From NCBI GenBank assembly GCA_046297455.1, contig JBKBIT010000012.1:1-64000 (forward strand): a stretch of DNA of 64,000 nt, read 5' to 3'. Origin of the DNA: ZYF759 sp046297455 (GTDB lineage: Bacteria > Pseudomonadota > Alphaproteobacteria > Rhizobiales > Rhizobiaceae). This document shows, in pieces, positions 25,954 through 35,157 of this stretch. Each line of letters begins with the position of its first letter. Position 1 is the first letter of the stretch. The translations under genes and the position numbers were made by a program. The notes beneath the pieces are model-generated. The model did not search any database and was not told where the DNA came from. It worked only from the letters and a program-made list of their open reading frames with translations.

Positions 25954-27180
25954 TCAGGGCTCGATCTCGGGCGTCCTTCCCGACACGAGATCGGCCACGA
26001 CGCGCCCGGTACCGCATGCCTGCGTCCAGCCATTGGAACCATGCCCGACATTGAGAAAGAGATTGCGGGGGCCGGCCTGGCCGAGCCGCGCCGGCCCGTC
26101 CGGCGTCATCGGACGAAACCCGCACCAGAAGCGCGCCGTCCGATAGTCGGCGGCGCCAGGAAACAGGGCTTCGACGCGATCGCGCAGCGCCGTTGCCGCA
26201 TCGTTAGGAATCCGGTCGTCGAAGCCGGCGATCTCGGCGACACCGGCCGCCCGCAGGCGCGATCCGAGCCGGGTCGCCATCACCTTGGAATGCTCGTCCA
26301 TGACCGACGAGCGCGGTGCCGCGTCCACATCCGTGATCTCGCAGGTCATCGAATAGCCCTTGACCGGGTAGACCGGCAGGTCGATGCCGAGCGGGCGCAG
26401 CAGCTGCCGCGCATGGGGCCCCGTCGCGACGACATAGGCATCGGCAACTACCGGGCCGGCGCTCGTCTCCACCTGGCTGATTCGGTCGCCTTGGCGGGCG
26501 AGGGCCGTGGCGCTCACGCCGAATCGCATCTCGCAGCCGCGCTCGCGCAGCAATTCGGCAAGGCGCACGCTGAAGAGATGGCAGTCTCCGGTCTCATCGT
26601 CCGGCAGATGCAGACCGCCGAGGAGCCGGACATTCGAGCGCGCCAGCCCCGGCTCGATCTCGCGCATCCGCGCGGCGTCGACCAGCCGGTGCGGAATGCC
26701 AAGCTCCTGGAGGACCCGCGCGGCACGGCCGCCGCCCTCCATCTCGTCTTCGGTCGCGAAGACTTGCAACACCCCTTTCGACGCATTGTCGTAGGCAATG
26801 CCCGTCTCCTCGCGCAGCGCCACGAGACACGCCTTGCTGTAGTGCGCCATGCGCTGCATGCGCGCCTTGTTTTGCGCGAAGGCCTCTGGCGTGCAGTTGC
26901 GGACAAACGCCGCCAGCCAGCGCCACTGGTGGAGCTCGGCGCGGGGCCGCCATTTCAGAGGCGCCTGGCTCCTGAACAGCCATTTGAATGCCTTGAACGG
27001 CATGCCGGGCGCTGCCCAGGGCCCTGCGAAGCCCGGACAAACGCCGCCGGCATTGCCGAAGCTCGTCTCCAGCGCAGGCCCATCGTTGCGCTCGATCAGG
27101 GTCACCTCGTGTCCCTGCTTGGTCAGGTACCAGGCGGTCGTGACGCCAACCACGCCGGCGCCGAGCACCGCGACCCGCAT
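25954..27180 (-). CDS. DadA-like FAD-dependent D-amino-acid/imino-acid dehydrogenase
   Basis: 408 residues. N-terminal FAD site MRVAVLGAGVVGVTTAWYL, DAO-type core, and a C-terminal FRPMTPDGPARLG followed by NLFLNVGHGSNGWTQACGTG, typical of DadA and D-hydroxyproline dehydrogenases. It oxidises a D-amino or cyclic amino acid, passing electrons to the membrane quinone pool. It is the last gene of the TRAP/DapA/Mo operon, two bases after the SDR gene. Paired with a DapA-family aldolase, a hydroxyproline-like pathway is conceivable, but no epimerase is present, so substrate stays open. Confidence 0.9.
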   Translation of the reverse strand: MRVAVLGAGVVGVTTAWYLTKQGHEVTLIERNDGPALETSFGNAGGVCPGFAGPWAAPGMPFKAFKWLFRSQAPLKWRPRAELHQWRWLAAFVRNCTPEAFAQNKARMQRMAHYSKACLVALREETGIAYDNASKGVLQVFATEDEMEGGGRAARVLQELGIPHRLVDAARMREIEPGLARSNVRLLGGLHLPDDETGDCHLFSVRLAELLRERGCEMRFGVSATALARQGDRISQVETSAGPVVADAYVVATGPHARQLLRPLGIDLPVYPVKGYSMTCEITDVDAAPRSSVMDEHSKVMATRLGSRLRAAGVAEIAGFDDRIPNDAATALRDRVEALFPGAADYRTARFWCGFRPMTPDGPARLGQAGPRNLFLNVGHGSNGWTQACGTGRVVADLVSGRTPEIEP

Positions 27181-27182
27181 CG

Positions 27183-27962
27183 TCAGTACGTCCCCGGATA
27201 GCTGCCGCCGTCGATCAGCAGGTTCTGCCCGGTGATGAAGCCGGCATGCTCGGAGCAGAGAAAGGCGAAATAGGCCCCGATCTCCTCGGGGCGGCCGTAG
27301 CGGCACGCCGGGTTCGACATGGCCCGCTCCTTCCAGACCTCCTCGAAGATCCGGCCCATCTCGTCCAGCATTCCCGCGATGTGCTCGCGCTGCGCGTCGC
27401 TGTCGAAGATGCCGGGAAGCAGGTTGTTGATGGTGACATTGGCCGCGACGGTCTGCCGGGACAGGCCTGCCACGAAACCGACGAGGCCGGAGCGGGCGCC
27501 GTTTGACAGGCCGAGCTCAGGCTGGGCGATCTTGACGCTGCGCGACGTGATGTTGACGATGCGACCGAAGCCGCGCTCCATCATCCCGTCGACGGTTGCC
27601 TTCATCATCTCGATCGGCGGCAGCATCATCAGGTCGATCGCGGCGATCCAGTCATCACGTTCCCAGGTCCGGAAATCGCCCGGCGGCATGCCGCCTGCGT
27701 TGTTGAGCAGGATGTCGGGTGCCGGACATGCGGAAAGTGCCGCGCGCCGCCCGTCGGGGCTGGTCACGTCGGCGGCCACCGGTGTCACCTCCACGCCCGT
27801 CGCGTCGCGGATTTCCTGCGCCGTCTTCTCCAGCGTCTCGCGCCCGCGCGCGACGATTGTGACCGCCACGCCCTCGCGCGCCAGCGCCATCGCGCACGCC
27901 TTGCCCATGCCCTTGCTTGCGCCGGTCAGAAGCGCCTTTCGTCCCGCCAGTCCGAGATCCAT
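27183..27962 (-). CDS. SDR-family oxidoreductase lacking the YxxxK pair
   Basis: 259 residues. Cofactor motif TGASKGMG (14-21), NNAGG and the C-terminal FLCSEHAGFITGQNLLIDGGS are standard for FabG-like SDRs. Where YxxxK should follow the catalytic Ser (ITSRS), the sequence reads SNGARSGL, so the Tyr and Lys are replaced. A divergent FabG-like subgroup with SNxAR at this place is known; whether it is active as a dehydrogenase is unclear. Its ATG shares one base with the stop of the Mo-enzyme gene (TGATG). Confidence 0.88.
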   Translation of the reverse strand: MDLGLAGRKALLTGASKGMGKACAMALAREGVAVTIVARGRETLEKTAQEIRDATGVEVTPVAADVTSPDGRRAALSACPAPDILLNNAGGMPPGDFRTWERDDWIAAIDLMMLPPIEMMKATVDGMMERGFGRIVNITSRSVKIAQPELGLSNGARSGLVGFVAGLSRQTVAANVTINNLLPGIFDSDAQREHIAGMLDEMGRIFEEVWKERAMSNPACRYGRPEEIGAYFAFLCSEHAGFITGQNLLIDGGSYPGTY

Positions 27963-30223
27963 CAGTCCACCTTTCCATTCGCTTCGACCCGGTCGACCCG
28001 GGTAATCCGCACCAGCGTGCTCAGCGCCGCGCAGGCCTGGCCGAGCGCCGATGTCCGCCTGTTTGCGGTCAGCACGTTCGGATTGCCGTTGCACTCCAGT
28101 GCGGGATCCGTTGCATCCGGCTCGAACCAGGCGCCGGTCGCCATGACGAGCACGCCGCGGCGCAGGGTGCGGCTCACCTGCGCGCGCCCAAGGCACGCGC
28201 CGCGGCGGTTCTCGATCCTCACCAGATCGCCATCGGAGATGGCGCGCGCGGCAGCGTCGCCGGCGCTGATCGTGACGGGTTCGACGTCATTGTCGGTGCG
28301 CGCCGCGTAGAGCTGGCTGTGCAGCCGCTTCGCCGGCTGATTGGTGACGAGATGCAGTTCGTCGTCCTCGGCTGCGCCCAGCCACTCGGCCGGTTCCAGC
28401 CAAGCGGGATGCGGCGGACAGTCGCTATAGCCGAAGCCGGCGATGCGCCCGGAATGAAGCTCGATGCGCCCGGACGGCGTTGCAAGCGGGTGGCTCGCCG
28501 GATCGGTGCGGAAACGCTCGAGCATGACCTCAGGGCGCTCAGGCGGCGGCACTTCGAACACACCCTGTTCCCAGAACGTGTCGAAATCCGGCACCGCGAT
28601 GCCTTCCCGCGAGCCGAAGTCTTGCGTCTTCGCCCAGAGCCGACGGAGCCATCCGAATTCGTCGAGGCCAGCACTATGGCTTTCCGCGCAGCCCAGCCGC
28701 TCGGCCAGGTCGGCAAAGATCGCGAAATCGTCGCGCGCCTGCGCCACCGGAGGGATAAGCTGCGGCATGGCGAAGACATGCGGGTCGCGCGACGATCCGC
28801 CGATGTCGTTGCGCTCGACGGTCGTCGTCGCGGGCAGCACGATGTCCGCCCGGCGCGCGGTCGGCGTCCACCATGGCTCGTGCACGACGATGGTCTCGGG
28901 CCTCTGCCATGCCCTTTGAAGCTCAAACAGGTCCTGCGCGTGGTGGAACGGGTTGCCGCCAGCCCAGTAGACCATGCGCACGTCGGGAAGGGTGACCGTA
29001 CGGCCGTTGAACTGAAGTTCCTCGCCGGGGCGCAGGAACGCGTCGATAACCGCCGCGACGGGGATCGCGCTCGCCGCCGGATTCGGCAGGCTCTCCATCG
29101 TTGGCACATAGCCGCGCCGCGCAGCCGCGCCCACCCCGTTGAGCGAGCCGTAGCCGAAACAGAACCCGCCGCCCGGCAGGCCAATCTGGCCAAGGATGGC
29201 GGCAAGTGCGATGAGCGCCCAGAACGGCTGTTCACCATGGTCCGCGCGCTGCAGGGACCAGGACGCCGTCAGCATCACCCGGCCCTGGCGGATCAGCCCC
29301 CAGAGCGTTTCCAGCTCGTCGACCGCGATGTCCGCGATCGCCGCCGCCCAGGCGAAGGTCTTGTCGACGCCGTCGGTCTCACCGGCGAGATAGGCGGCGA
29401 AGGCGTCGTAGCCCTCGACATGACGGTCGAGAAAGGCCCGGTCCGCTCTTGCCTCGACGATTGCCCGACGTGCCAGCGCGAGCATCAGCGCGGTGTCGGT
29501 GTTTGGCCGCGGCGCGATCACCAGCGCATCGATGCCCGCAGGCACGTCGTCGGCATTGGGTGAGACCACGACGAACTTCACGCCTCGCGCGGCCGCCTGT
29601 TCGACGAAGCGCGGCATGTGATGATGGCCGGCCCCGCCGGAAGTGACGCGCCAGTTCTTCGGATTGAGGCCGCCGAAGGCAACCACCACGTCGGTCTCGG
29701 CGGCAATGGTCCGCCAGTCCGTGGCGTCAGACGACACGGAATCCGCATTCCCCAGCACATGAGGGAGGATCGCGTGGGCGGCGCCCCAGCTGTAGTTACC
29801 GATCTGGTCCGTAAATCCGCCGGCGGCGGCGAGGAAGCGGCGCACCTGGCTGCGTGCATGATGCAGGCGGCCCGCGCTCGACCAGCCGTAGGATCCGCCG
29901 AAGATCGAAGCCGGCCCGTAGGTGTCCCTCACCCGCTCGACCTCAGCCGCGACGAGCGCCAGCGCGGTGTCCCAGTCGACCGGCAGCATCTCCTCGACGC
30001 CCCTGCCTTGGCCGCCGGCCCGTTCGCGATGGCGCAGATAGCCGGCGCGCACATGCGGCCTGTCAATCCGCAGCGGCGAATGGACCAGGCGCGGCAGCGC
30101 CCCCACCATGTAAGGGTCGGCGCCGCCGCCGCGCCAGGGCCGGGCACTCACCAGACGCCCGGCCTCGACGGTGGCCTCGAACGCACCCCAGTGCGAGAGG
30201 CTGACATGCGGTCGCGGACCCAT
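27962..30223 (-). CDS. Cytosolic molybdopterin oxidoreductase (BisC/TorA/DMSO-reductase family)
   Basis: 753 residues. No signal peptide and no N-terminal Cys cluster, so no Tat export and no Fe-S centre, as in biotin-sulfoxide reductase BisC. Ser111 in GGSYGWSSAGRLH is in the position of the Mo-ligating serine. Further family marks are FGGLNPKNW, NTDTALMLALA, GGNPFHH, VHEPWWTPTARRADIVLPATT and the C-terminal MATGAWFEP. It probably reduces a sulfoxide or N-oxide of the imported substrate. It lies between a DapA-like aldolase and an SDR in one operon; a Mo-uptake operon is 24 kb away. Confidence 0.9.
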   Translation of the reverse strand: MGPRPHVSLSHWGAFEATVEAGRLVSARPWRGGGADPYMVGALPRLVHSPLRIDRPHVRAGYLRHRERAGGQGRGVEEMLPVDWDTALALVAAEVERVRDTYGPASIFGGSYGWSSAGRLHHARSQVRRFLAAAGGFTDQIGNYSWGAAHAILPHVLGNADSVSSDATDWRTIAAETDVVVAFGGLNPKNWRVTSGGAGHHHMPRFVEQAAARGVKFVVVSPNADDVPAGIDALVIAPRPNTDTALMLALARRAIVEARADRAFLDRHVEGYDAFAAYLAGETDGVDKTFAWAAAIADIAVDELETLWGLIRQGRVMLTASWSLQRADHGEQPFWALIALAAILGQIGLPGGGFCFGYGSLNGVGAAARRGYVPTMESLPNPAASAIPVAAVIDAFLRPGEELQFNGRTVTLPDVRMVYWAGGNPFHHAQDLFELQRAWQRPETIVVHEPWWTPTARRADIVLPATTTVERNDIGGSSRDPHVFAMPQLIPPVAQARDDFAIFADLAERLGCAESHSAGLDEFGWLRRLWAKTQDFGSREGIAVPDFDTFWEQGVFEVPPPERPEVMLERFRTDPASHPLATPSGRIELHSGRIAGFGYSDCPPHPAWLEPAEWLGAAEDDELHLVTNQPAKRLHSQLYAARTDNDVEPVTISAGDAAARAISDGDLVRIENRRGACLGRAQVSRTLRRGVLVMATGAWFEPDATDPALECNGNPNVLTANRRTSALGQACAALSTLVRITRVDRVEANGKVD

Positions 30224-30227
30224 GGTC

Positions 30228-31169
30228 CTACTCCGCGGCGAGCGCCGCCGTGTTGACGCGGAAACCGTAGCGATCCTCGAGACCGAGATCGCGCACCGCG
30301 TCGAGCCCGATCTGCAGATGCTGCGCCGAAATCGGCTGGAGCGGCTTGCGCAGCGGTCCGGCGGGCAGCCCGATGGCGCGCATCAGCGACTTGATGGCGA
30401 CCGGATTGATCGCCGAATAGGCGAAATGCAGCATCGGCAGGTTCGTCAGCCACGCCTCGCGGCAGGCGAAGGCGTCGTCGCCGCTTTCCCACTTCTTCGA
30501 GATGACCGCCATCTCGCGCGGGATGATGTTACCGGTCATGTTCGCAGTGCCGTCGCCGCCGAGCGCCATGGTCGGGATCACGAGGCCGAGATTGGGCGAG
30601 CAGCAGCACATGATCGCCATCTCCGGCTTCGCGGCGCAGACCTGGGCTACCTGGCCGACGCGCGTCGTCGATTCCTTCAGCACCACCATGTTGGGGTGCT
30701 TGGCCAGCTTGAGTATGTCGGTCCAGTGGAGGTCGGTCTTCACGCGCGGCGGGTTGTTGTAGAACCCGATCGGGAAGTCGACGGCGTCGCAAACTTCCCA
30801 CGCGAAATCGGTGATCGCCGCGTTGTCGGCGCAGATATAGGCCGGCGCGGCGATGATCGCCCCGTCGCCGCCTTCCGCCTTGGCGTAGCGCACATAGTCG
30901 ATGGTCGTCTGCGTATTGTTGCCCGTGCAGCCATAGTAGAACAGCATCTTGCCGCTCTTCATTGCCGCCGTGCGCGAGATGATCTCCCGGCGTTCCTCGG
31001 GCGACAGCATCGACACCTCGCCGGTCGATCCCATGATGAGGACAGCTTCCGTGCCGTTGTTCTCGTGCCAGTCGAGAAGCGTGCGGAAACCTTCGTAGTC
31101 GATCGAACCGTCCGCGTTCATCGGCGTGATCAGCGCTACGAAGGAGCCCTTCGGTCTTACATGCGTCAT
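30228..31169 (-). CDS. DapA/NanA-family aldolase or dehydratase
   Basis: 313 residues, TIM-barrel family size. Schiff-base Lys165 (VVLKEST), Tyr137 (GFYNNPP) and the MGSTGEVSMLSPEER segment (46-60) match the DHDPS superfamily. In a catabolic operon this is unlikely to be the biosynthetic DapA; members also cleave 2-keto-3-deoxy acids or sialic acid, or deaminate pyrroline-4-hydroxy-2-carboxylate. It has an unusual MCCCSPN triple Cys near 206. ATG at 31169 follows AGAGGA, 13 bases after the TRAP large subunit. Confidence 0.9.
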   Translation of the reverse strand: MTHVRPKGSFVALITPMNADGSIDYEGFRTLLDWHENNGTEAVLIMGSTGEVSMLSPEERREIISRTAAMKSGKMLFYYGCTGNNTQTTIDYVRYAKAEGGDGAIIAAPAYICADNAAITDFAWEVCDAVDFPIGFYNNPPRVKTDLHWTDILKLAKHPNMVVLKESTTRVGQVAQVCAAKPEMAIMCCCSPNLGLVIPTMALGGDGTANMTGNIIPREMAVISKKWESGDDAFACREAWLTNLPMLHFAYSAINPVAIKSLMRAIGLPAGPLRKPLQPISAQHLQIGLDAVRDLGLEDRYGFRVNTAALAAE

Positions 31170-31182
31170 TTGGTGATCCTCT

Positions 31183-32472
31183 CTAGAAGAATTGCGGGAC
31201 GAACCACATGGGCAGTCCGAGAACGATCTGGGGGAACCAGAGCGACAGGCAGGCAACCAGAAGTGTCAGGGCGCAGATCGGCAGCACCGCCAGCATCGCC
31301 TTGCCGAGCCTGACCTCGCCGATCTGCGAGGCGATGAGCAGGCAGATGCCGTAGGGCGGGGTTACAAGCCCCACGGACAGAACGATGGTGCTCAGAACGC
31401 CCAGGTGAACCGGGTTGTATCCGGCCTGATTTCCCAGCGCCTGGATGATGGGCAGGAAGATGAGCGTGGCGGCGATCGGATTGAGCACGGTGCCGACCAG
31501 GAGCAGGAACCCGATCAGCATCAGCATGATCCCGTAGGGATTCTGGGTCACGCCGGTGATGAACTCGACCACTATCTGCGCCGCACCGAGATAGGCGATC
31601 ATCCATCCGAAGATGGCCGCGCCCGCCACGGTGAAGATCGGCACCGCGAAATCCACGGCGCCGTTGGCGAGCATGCGCGGCAGGTCGCGCAGGGGGACGT
31701 CGCGATAGAGAACGAAGGTGAGGAACAGCGCCCAGAACACCGCGATGATGGAGCCTTCGGTCGGCGTCACGAACCCGCCGATGATGCCGCCCAGCACAAG
31801 AACCGGGATCATCAGTGGCGCAGCCCCCCTCACGAGAGTTCCGCCAAGGGAGCGGAAGCCTGCGAACGGGATCGCCGGGTAGCCGTGCTTCACTGCAAGG
31901 ACATAGGTGTAGCCCATCATGAAGAGCCCGATGAGCAGACCGGGCACGATGCCGCCGAGAAACAGGGCTCCGATCGACACGTTTCCGAATGCGCCATAGA
32001 CGATAAGGATGATCGACGGCGGTATGATGACGCCCAGCGTGGAGGACGCCGCCGTCAGCGCGACCGCGAATGCGGGATCATACCCTGCCTTCTTCATCGC
32101 CGGTATGAGTATCGATCCGACACTCGCCGTATCGGCGGCTGCGGAGCCGGAGAGGCTGGCGAACACCATCGACACGAAGATGTTGACGTGTCCCAGCCCA
32201 CCGCGGATGTGGCCCACCGCGCCATCGGCGACACGCAGGAGACGATGGGTGATCGAGCCTGCGTTCAGGATACGGCCCAGGAACATGAAGAACGGCACCG
32301 CCAGCAGCGTGAAGCTGTCGATGCCCGAATACATCTGGTTCACGACCGAGGTGAGGGGTAGCCCCTCGACGAGCATCACCAGGACAGAAGAGATGATCAG
32401 CGCGAAGGCGATGTTAATCCGGAGGGCGATCAGCAGGAAGAACGACAGCAGCAGCAGGACGAGCGGGTTCAT
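31183..32472 (-). CDS. dctM: TRAP transporter large membrane subunit (DctM)
   Basis: 429 residues and about twelve spans. The DctM signatures LAVPFFMFLGRIL, GSAAADTASVGSILIPAM and IIPPSIILIVYG are present, with GLVTPPYGICL near the C-terminus. It is the ion-coupled channel of a TRAP importer. Its start overlaps dctQ by 4 bases. It works with the DctQ and DctP proteins encoded just upstream. Confidence 0.95.
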   Translation of the reverse strand: MNPLVLLLLSFFLLIALRINIAFALIISSVLVMLVEGLPLTSVVNQMYSGIDSFTLLAVPFFMFLGRILNAGSITHRLLRVADGAVGHIRGGLGHVNIFVSMVFASLSGSAAADTASVGSILIPAMKKAGYDPAFAVALTAASSTLGVIIPPSIILIVYGAFGNVSIGALFLGGIVPGLLIGLFMMGYTYVLAVKHGYPAIPFAGFRSLGGTLVRGAAPLMIPVLVLGGIIGGFVTPTEGSIIAVFWALFLTFVLYRDVPLRDLPRMLANGAVDFAVPIFTVAGAAIFGWMIAYLGAAQIVVEFITGVTQNPYGIMLMLIGFLLLVGTVLNPIAATLIFLPIIQALGNQAGYNPVHLGVLSTIVLSVGLVTPPYGICLLIASQIGEVRLGKAMLAVLPICALTLLVACLSLWFPQIVLGLPMWFVPQFF

Positions 32473-32945
32473 GCCTTTTGTGGTCTCACGATTTTCCAAG
32501 CGGCTTCGATCAGGAACAGCAGCATCAGGCTGCCACCCAGCGGGATCGGCATGAACATCCAGCCGCGCGAGATCGCCAGCGATTCGACCTTGCCGCTCCA
32601 GCGTATCTGCATCAGCGTCCAACCATGGCGCATCAGCACGTAGACCACGACTGCGCCGACCAGCAGTCCGAGCAAACTCAGCGCAAGGTCGAGCCTCGGC
32701 GTGTTATCGGGCCAGACGTTGACCGTGTAGTGCGCCCCTTTCCTGAAGGCGACTGCGGCGCCAATGAACACGAGCCAGGAAAACAGGAGTTGCGCCAGGT
32801 CGAGGGTCCAGATCAGCGGCAGGCCAAGGAGGTTGCGCCCTGCCACCTGCAGGCCGACCGTGACGATGAGCGCCAGAAAGCTGACCGACAGGAAGGCTTC
32901 GGCGGCCCGCATTATGAGATCGTTGAAGCGTCCGAGCATCGGCAT
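32469..32945 (-). CDS. dctQ: TRAP transporter small membrane subunit (DctQ)
   Basis: 158 residues with four predicted spans. Family features include the first span SFLALIVTVGLQVAGRNLLG and the LLFSWLVFIGAAVAFRKGAHYTV segment with its basic loop. It stabilises DctM. It ends in an ATGA overlap with dctM and follows dctP by 34 bases. Confidence 0.92.
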   Translation of the reverse strand: MPMLGRFNDLIMRAAEAFLSVSFLALIVTVGLQVAGRNLLGLPLIWTLDLAQLLFSWLVFIGAAVAFRKGAHYTVNVWPDNTPRLDLALSLLGLLVGAVVVYVLMRHGWTLMQIRWSGKVESLAISRGWMFMPIPLGGSLMLLFLIEAAWKIVRPQKA

Positions 32946-32979
32946 GCCTGTTCAGATCAAGATGAGGGCCGCCAAGCGC

Positions 32980-33969
32980 TTACTGCGACTTGACGAGTTC
33001 GAATTCGGCGACGAGATCCAGTCTCTCGGCGAGGCTCGCCTGGATCGGCTCGACCACCGCCATCAGCGCAGCCTTGTCGGGACGGGAGACGTTGACGCCG
33101 TGGTCGTTCTGAAGCGTCTCGACGAGTTCGGCGTCGTACTGCTTGGCCATTTCAAGACCGTGCGCGTTCGCTTCCTCCGCCACTTCCTGCACCAGGGCCT
33201 GGAGATCCTCGGGCAGCCTGTTCCAGGTCACCATCGAGATCGAGGTATGGTTCACCTGAATGACGTGCTCGGTCAGGGCGAGGTTGGGTGCGACCTCGAA
33301 GAGCTTGGAGCCGGTATAGCCGGGCAGAGAGCTTTCGAGCGCGTCGGCGACGCCGGTCTGCATGGCTGCATAGAGCTCGCCCCAGGCGACGGTGACGGGC
33401 AGCATGCCGAATGCCGACCACGTCTCCGAATCCATCGGCGACGGCGGCGTGCGCATGCGCAGGCCGTTGAGATCGTCCGGCCCCTCGACCGTGACCGAGC
33501 GCGTGGACATGCTGCGCGCACCCGAGCCTCCCAGGGCCAGGAGTTTCATGCCTATGCCGCGGCTCTCATAGGCCTTCTCGAAGTGGTCATGCACCGCCGT
33601 GCCCGGCCCGACCCGCTCCAGCAGGTCGTCCATGTCGGTGAACAGGTACGGCATTGTGAAGATGGAGTATTCGGGTACCTGCTGGGCGGCATTGCTGGTG
33701 GTGCTGATCATCATGTCGATCGTGCCCAGGCCGACTTCGCTGATCACTGCCGGATCCTGGCCAAGCTGGCCGGAATCGAAGATGCGGATCTCGATGCGGC
33801 CGTCGCTGCGCTCTTCCAACTGCTCCTTGATGTAGGCGGCCATGTCATTGTAGGGGTGCGGCGATTGCACCAGCGTGTGGATGCGCAGGTTGAAATCAGC
33901 CGCGAATGCCGACGATCCGGCGAGGATCGAGGCGAAAGCTACACCGGTGGCGCGGAGTCTTGCGCTCAT
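32980..33969 (-). CDS. dctP: TRAP transporter periplasmic binding protein (DctP)
   Basis: 329 residues from the ATG at 33969, with AAGGAG seven bases upstream; an adjacent ATG at 33972 and a frame extension to 34026 are less likely. Signal peptide ARLRATGVAFASILAGSSAFA. DctP-family segments include LGGSGARSMSTRSV and LNGLRMRTPPSPMD, where Arg contacts the substrate carboxylate, so an organic or amino acid ligand is expected. It delivers it to DctQM. The LysR regulator gene lies 115 bases upstream on the same strand. Confidence 0.92.
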   Translation of the reverse strand: MSARLRATGVAFASILAGSSAFAADFNLRIHTLVQSPHPYNDMAAYIKEQLEERSDGRIEIRIFDSGQLGQDPAVISEVGLGTIDMMISTTSNAAQQVPEYSIFTMPYLFTDMDDLLERVGPGTAVHDHFEKAYESRGIGMKLLALGGSGARSMSTRSVTVEGPDDLNGLRMRTPPSPMDSETWSAFGMLPVTVAWGELYAAMQTGVADALESSLPGYTGSKLFEVAPNLALTEHVIQVNHTSISMVTWNRLPEDLQALVQEVAEEANAHGLEMAKQYDAELVETLQNDHGVNVSRPDKAALMAVVEPIQASLAERLDLVAEFELVKSQ

Positions 33970-34084
33970 CATGGCTCTCCTTGAGATGGTTGGTTGACGG
34001 ACACGTTGGTTGGCAACGGACTTCATCGTGTACTCGGCCCGCCAAAATTCAAATACAATCTGGTTCAGAGGTCATCCGCATATG

Positions 34085-34990
34085 TTATGGGCCGAGGCGG
34101 GACACTTCTTCGAAGGTCTCCAGCGTCCTGAAAAGATGGCCGCATAGCGCGCGTGCGGCTCTGGAGAGAGGCGCCTCCGCCGATCTGAAGACATGGAAGT
34201 CGAAATGGATCTCCGGACATAGCGGAACCAGCCGCAGTTCCGCGCGGAATGCGCGTGGTGTGAGCGGATCGACTATGGCCACGCCGACACCGGCGGCCGC
34301 GAGCCCGCATGCGGTATAGGAGGGCTGGCTTTCCACCACGATCTCCGGCTGCACGTTCTCCTCGGCGAACATCTGGGTGATGTAACCCGCCACGACGGTA
34401 TGGTGAGCAAGCGCCACCAACGGATACCCCGCCAGGTCACGCGGCCAGAGTTCCCGGCGCCCCGCGAGAGGATGGTCCGGCGCCATCGCGCACACACAGC
34501 CGGTCCGGTAGGAGGCGATGATCTCGATGCCCTGCCGCTCGCCGACAATCTGGCCTATGCCGAGATCCACCTGTCTTGAAGCGACAAGATCCAGGATGCG
34601 GGCAGAGCCGTGAACATCATGAGTGATGCGGATGCCACCTCCCTCGCCCAGAAGCCGGGCGATCGCCTTGGGTACGACTTCGAGGCTGATCATCGGCATG
34701 GCAGCAACATTCAGAACGGCGCGACGAAGGTCGCGAATCTCGCGCGCCACCTGCCCCATTCGCTCGAGGCCGTAGAACATGCGCTCCACCTCCTGCATCA
34801 GCAGGCTGCCCTCGGCGGTTGGTTCCACCTTGCCGCCCTTGCGCAGGAACACCGGAAAACCGACGCTGCGTTCCAGCTCTGCGATAAGCCGGCTGACAGC
34901 CGGTTGCGAGATGTTCAGCGCCTGTGAAGCGGCGGTCACGGAGCCGTGTCGCATCACAGACCGAAACGCGCGCAACTGTCTCTCGTTCAA
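34085..34990 (-). CDS. LysR-family regulator of the TRAP/Mo operon
   Basis: 301 residues. N-terminal winged HTH (LRAFRSVMRHGSVTAASQAL, NISQPAVSRLIAELE) and a periplasmic-binding-like effector domain with MAPDHPLAG. The effector half resembles the opine/octopine regulator group (OccR/NocR), fitting an amino-acid-like inducer. Start is a TTG at 34990 with AAGGA eight bases upstream. It reads toward the TRAP genes rather than away from them, so control of both may come from the region above 34990. Confidence 0.9.
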   Translation of the reverse strand: MNERQLRAFRSVMRHGSVTAASQALNISQPAVSRLIAELERSVGFPVFLRKGGKVEPTAEGSLLMQEVERMFYGLERMGQVAREIRDLRRAVLNVAAMPMISLEVVPKAIARLLGEGGGIRITHDVHGSARILDLVASRQVDLGIGQIVGERQGIEIIASYRTGCVCAMAPDHPLAGRRELWPRDLAGYPLVALAHHTVVAGYITQMFAEENVQPEIVVESQPSYTACGLAAAGVGVAIVDPLTPRAFRAELRLVPLCPEIHFDFHVFRSAEAPLSRAARALCGHLFRTLETFEEVSRLGP

Positions 34991-35157
34991 CGTTTTTTCC
35001 TTCCGTAGCCAAGACTGCGTCTAGCACAGCGTCTGCGCATCAGAACGCAGCATACGGGAGAACGAAAGGCACAGAAGACCCTGCGACCGCATGAAAGCGG
35101 GAATTCGGTTCTGTCGAGCGGCAGCGTGGATCTTCGATGCGCAGACCGCATCGCCGC

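Noticed and set aside
27917..29563. Plus-strand 548-residue open frame
   Set aside because: Antisense shadow of the molybdopterin oxidoreductase.
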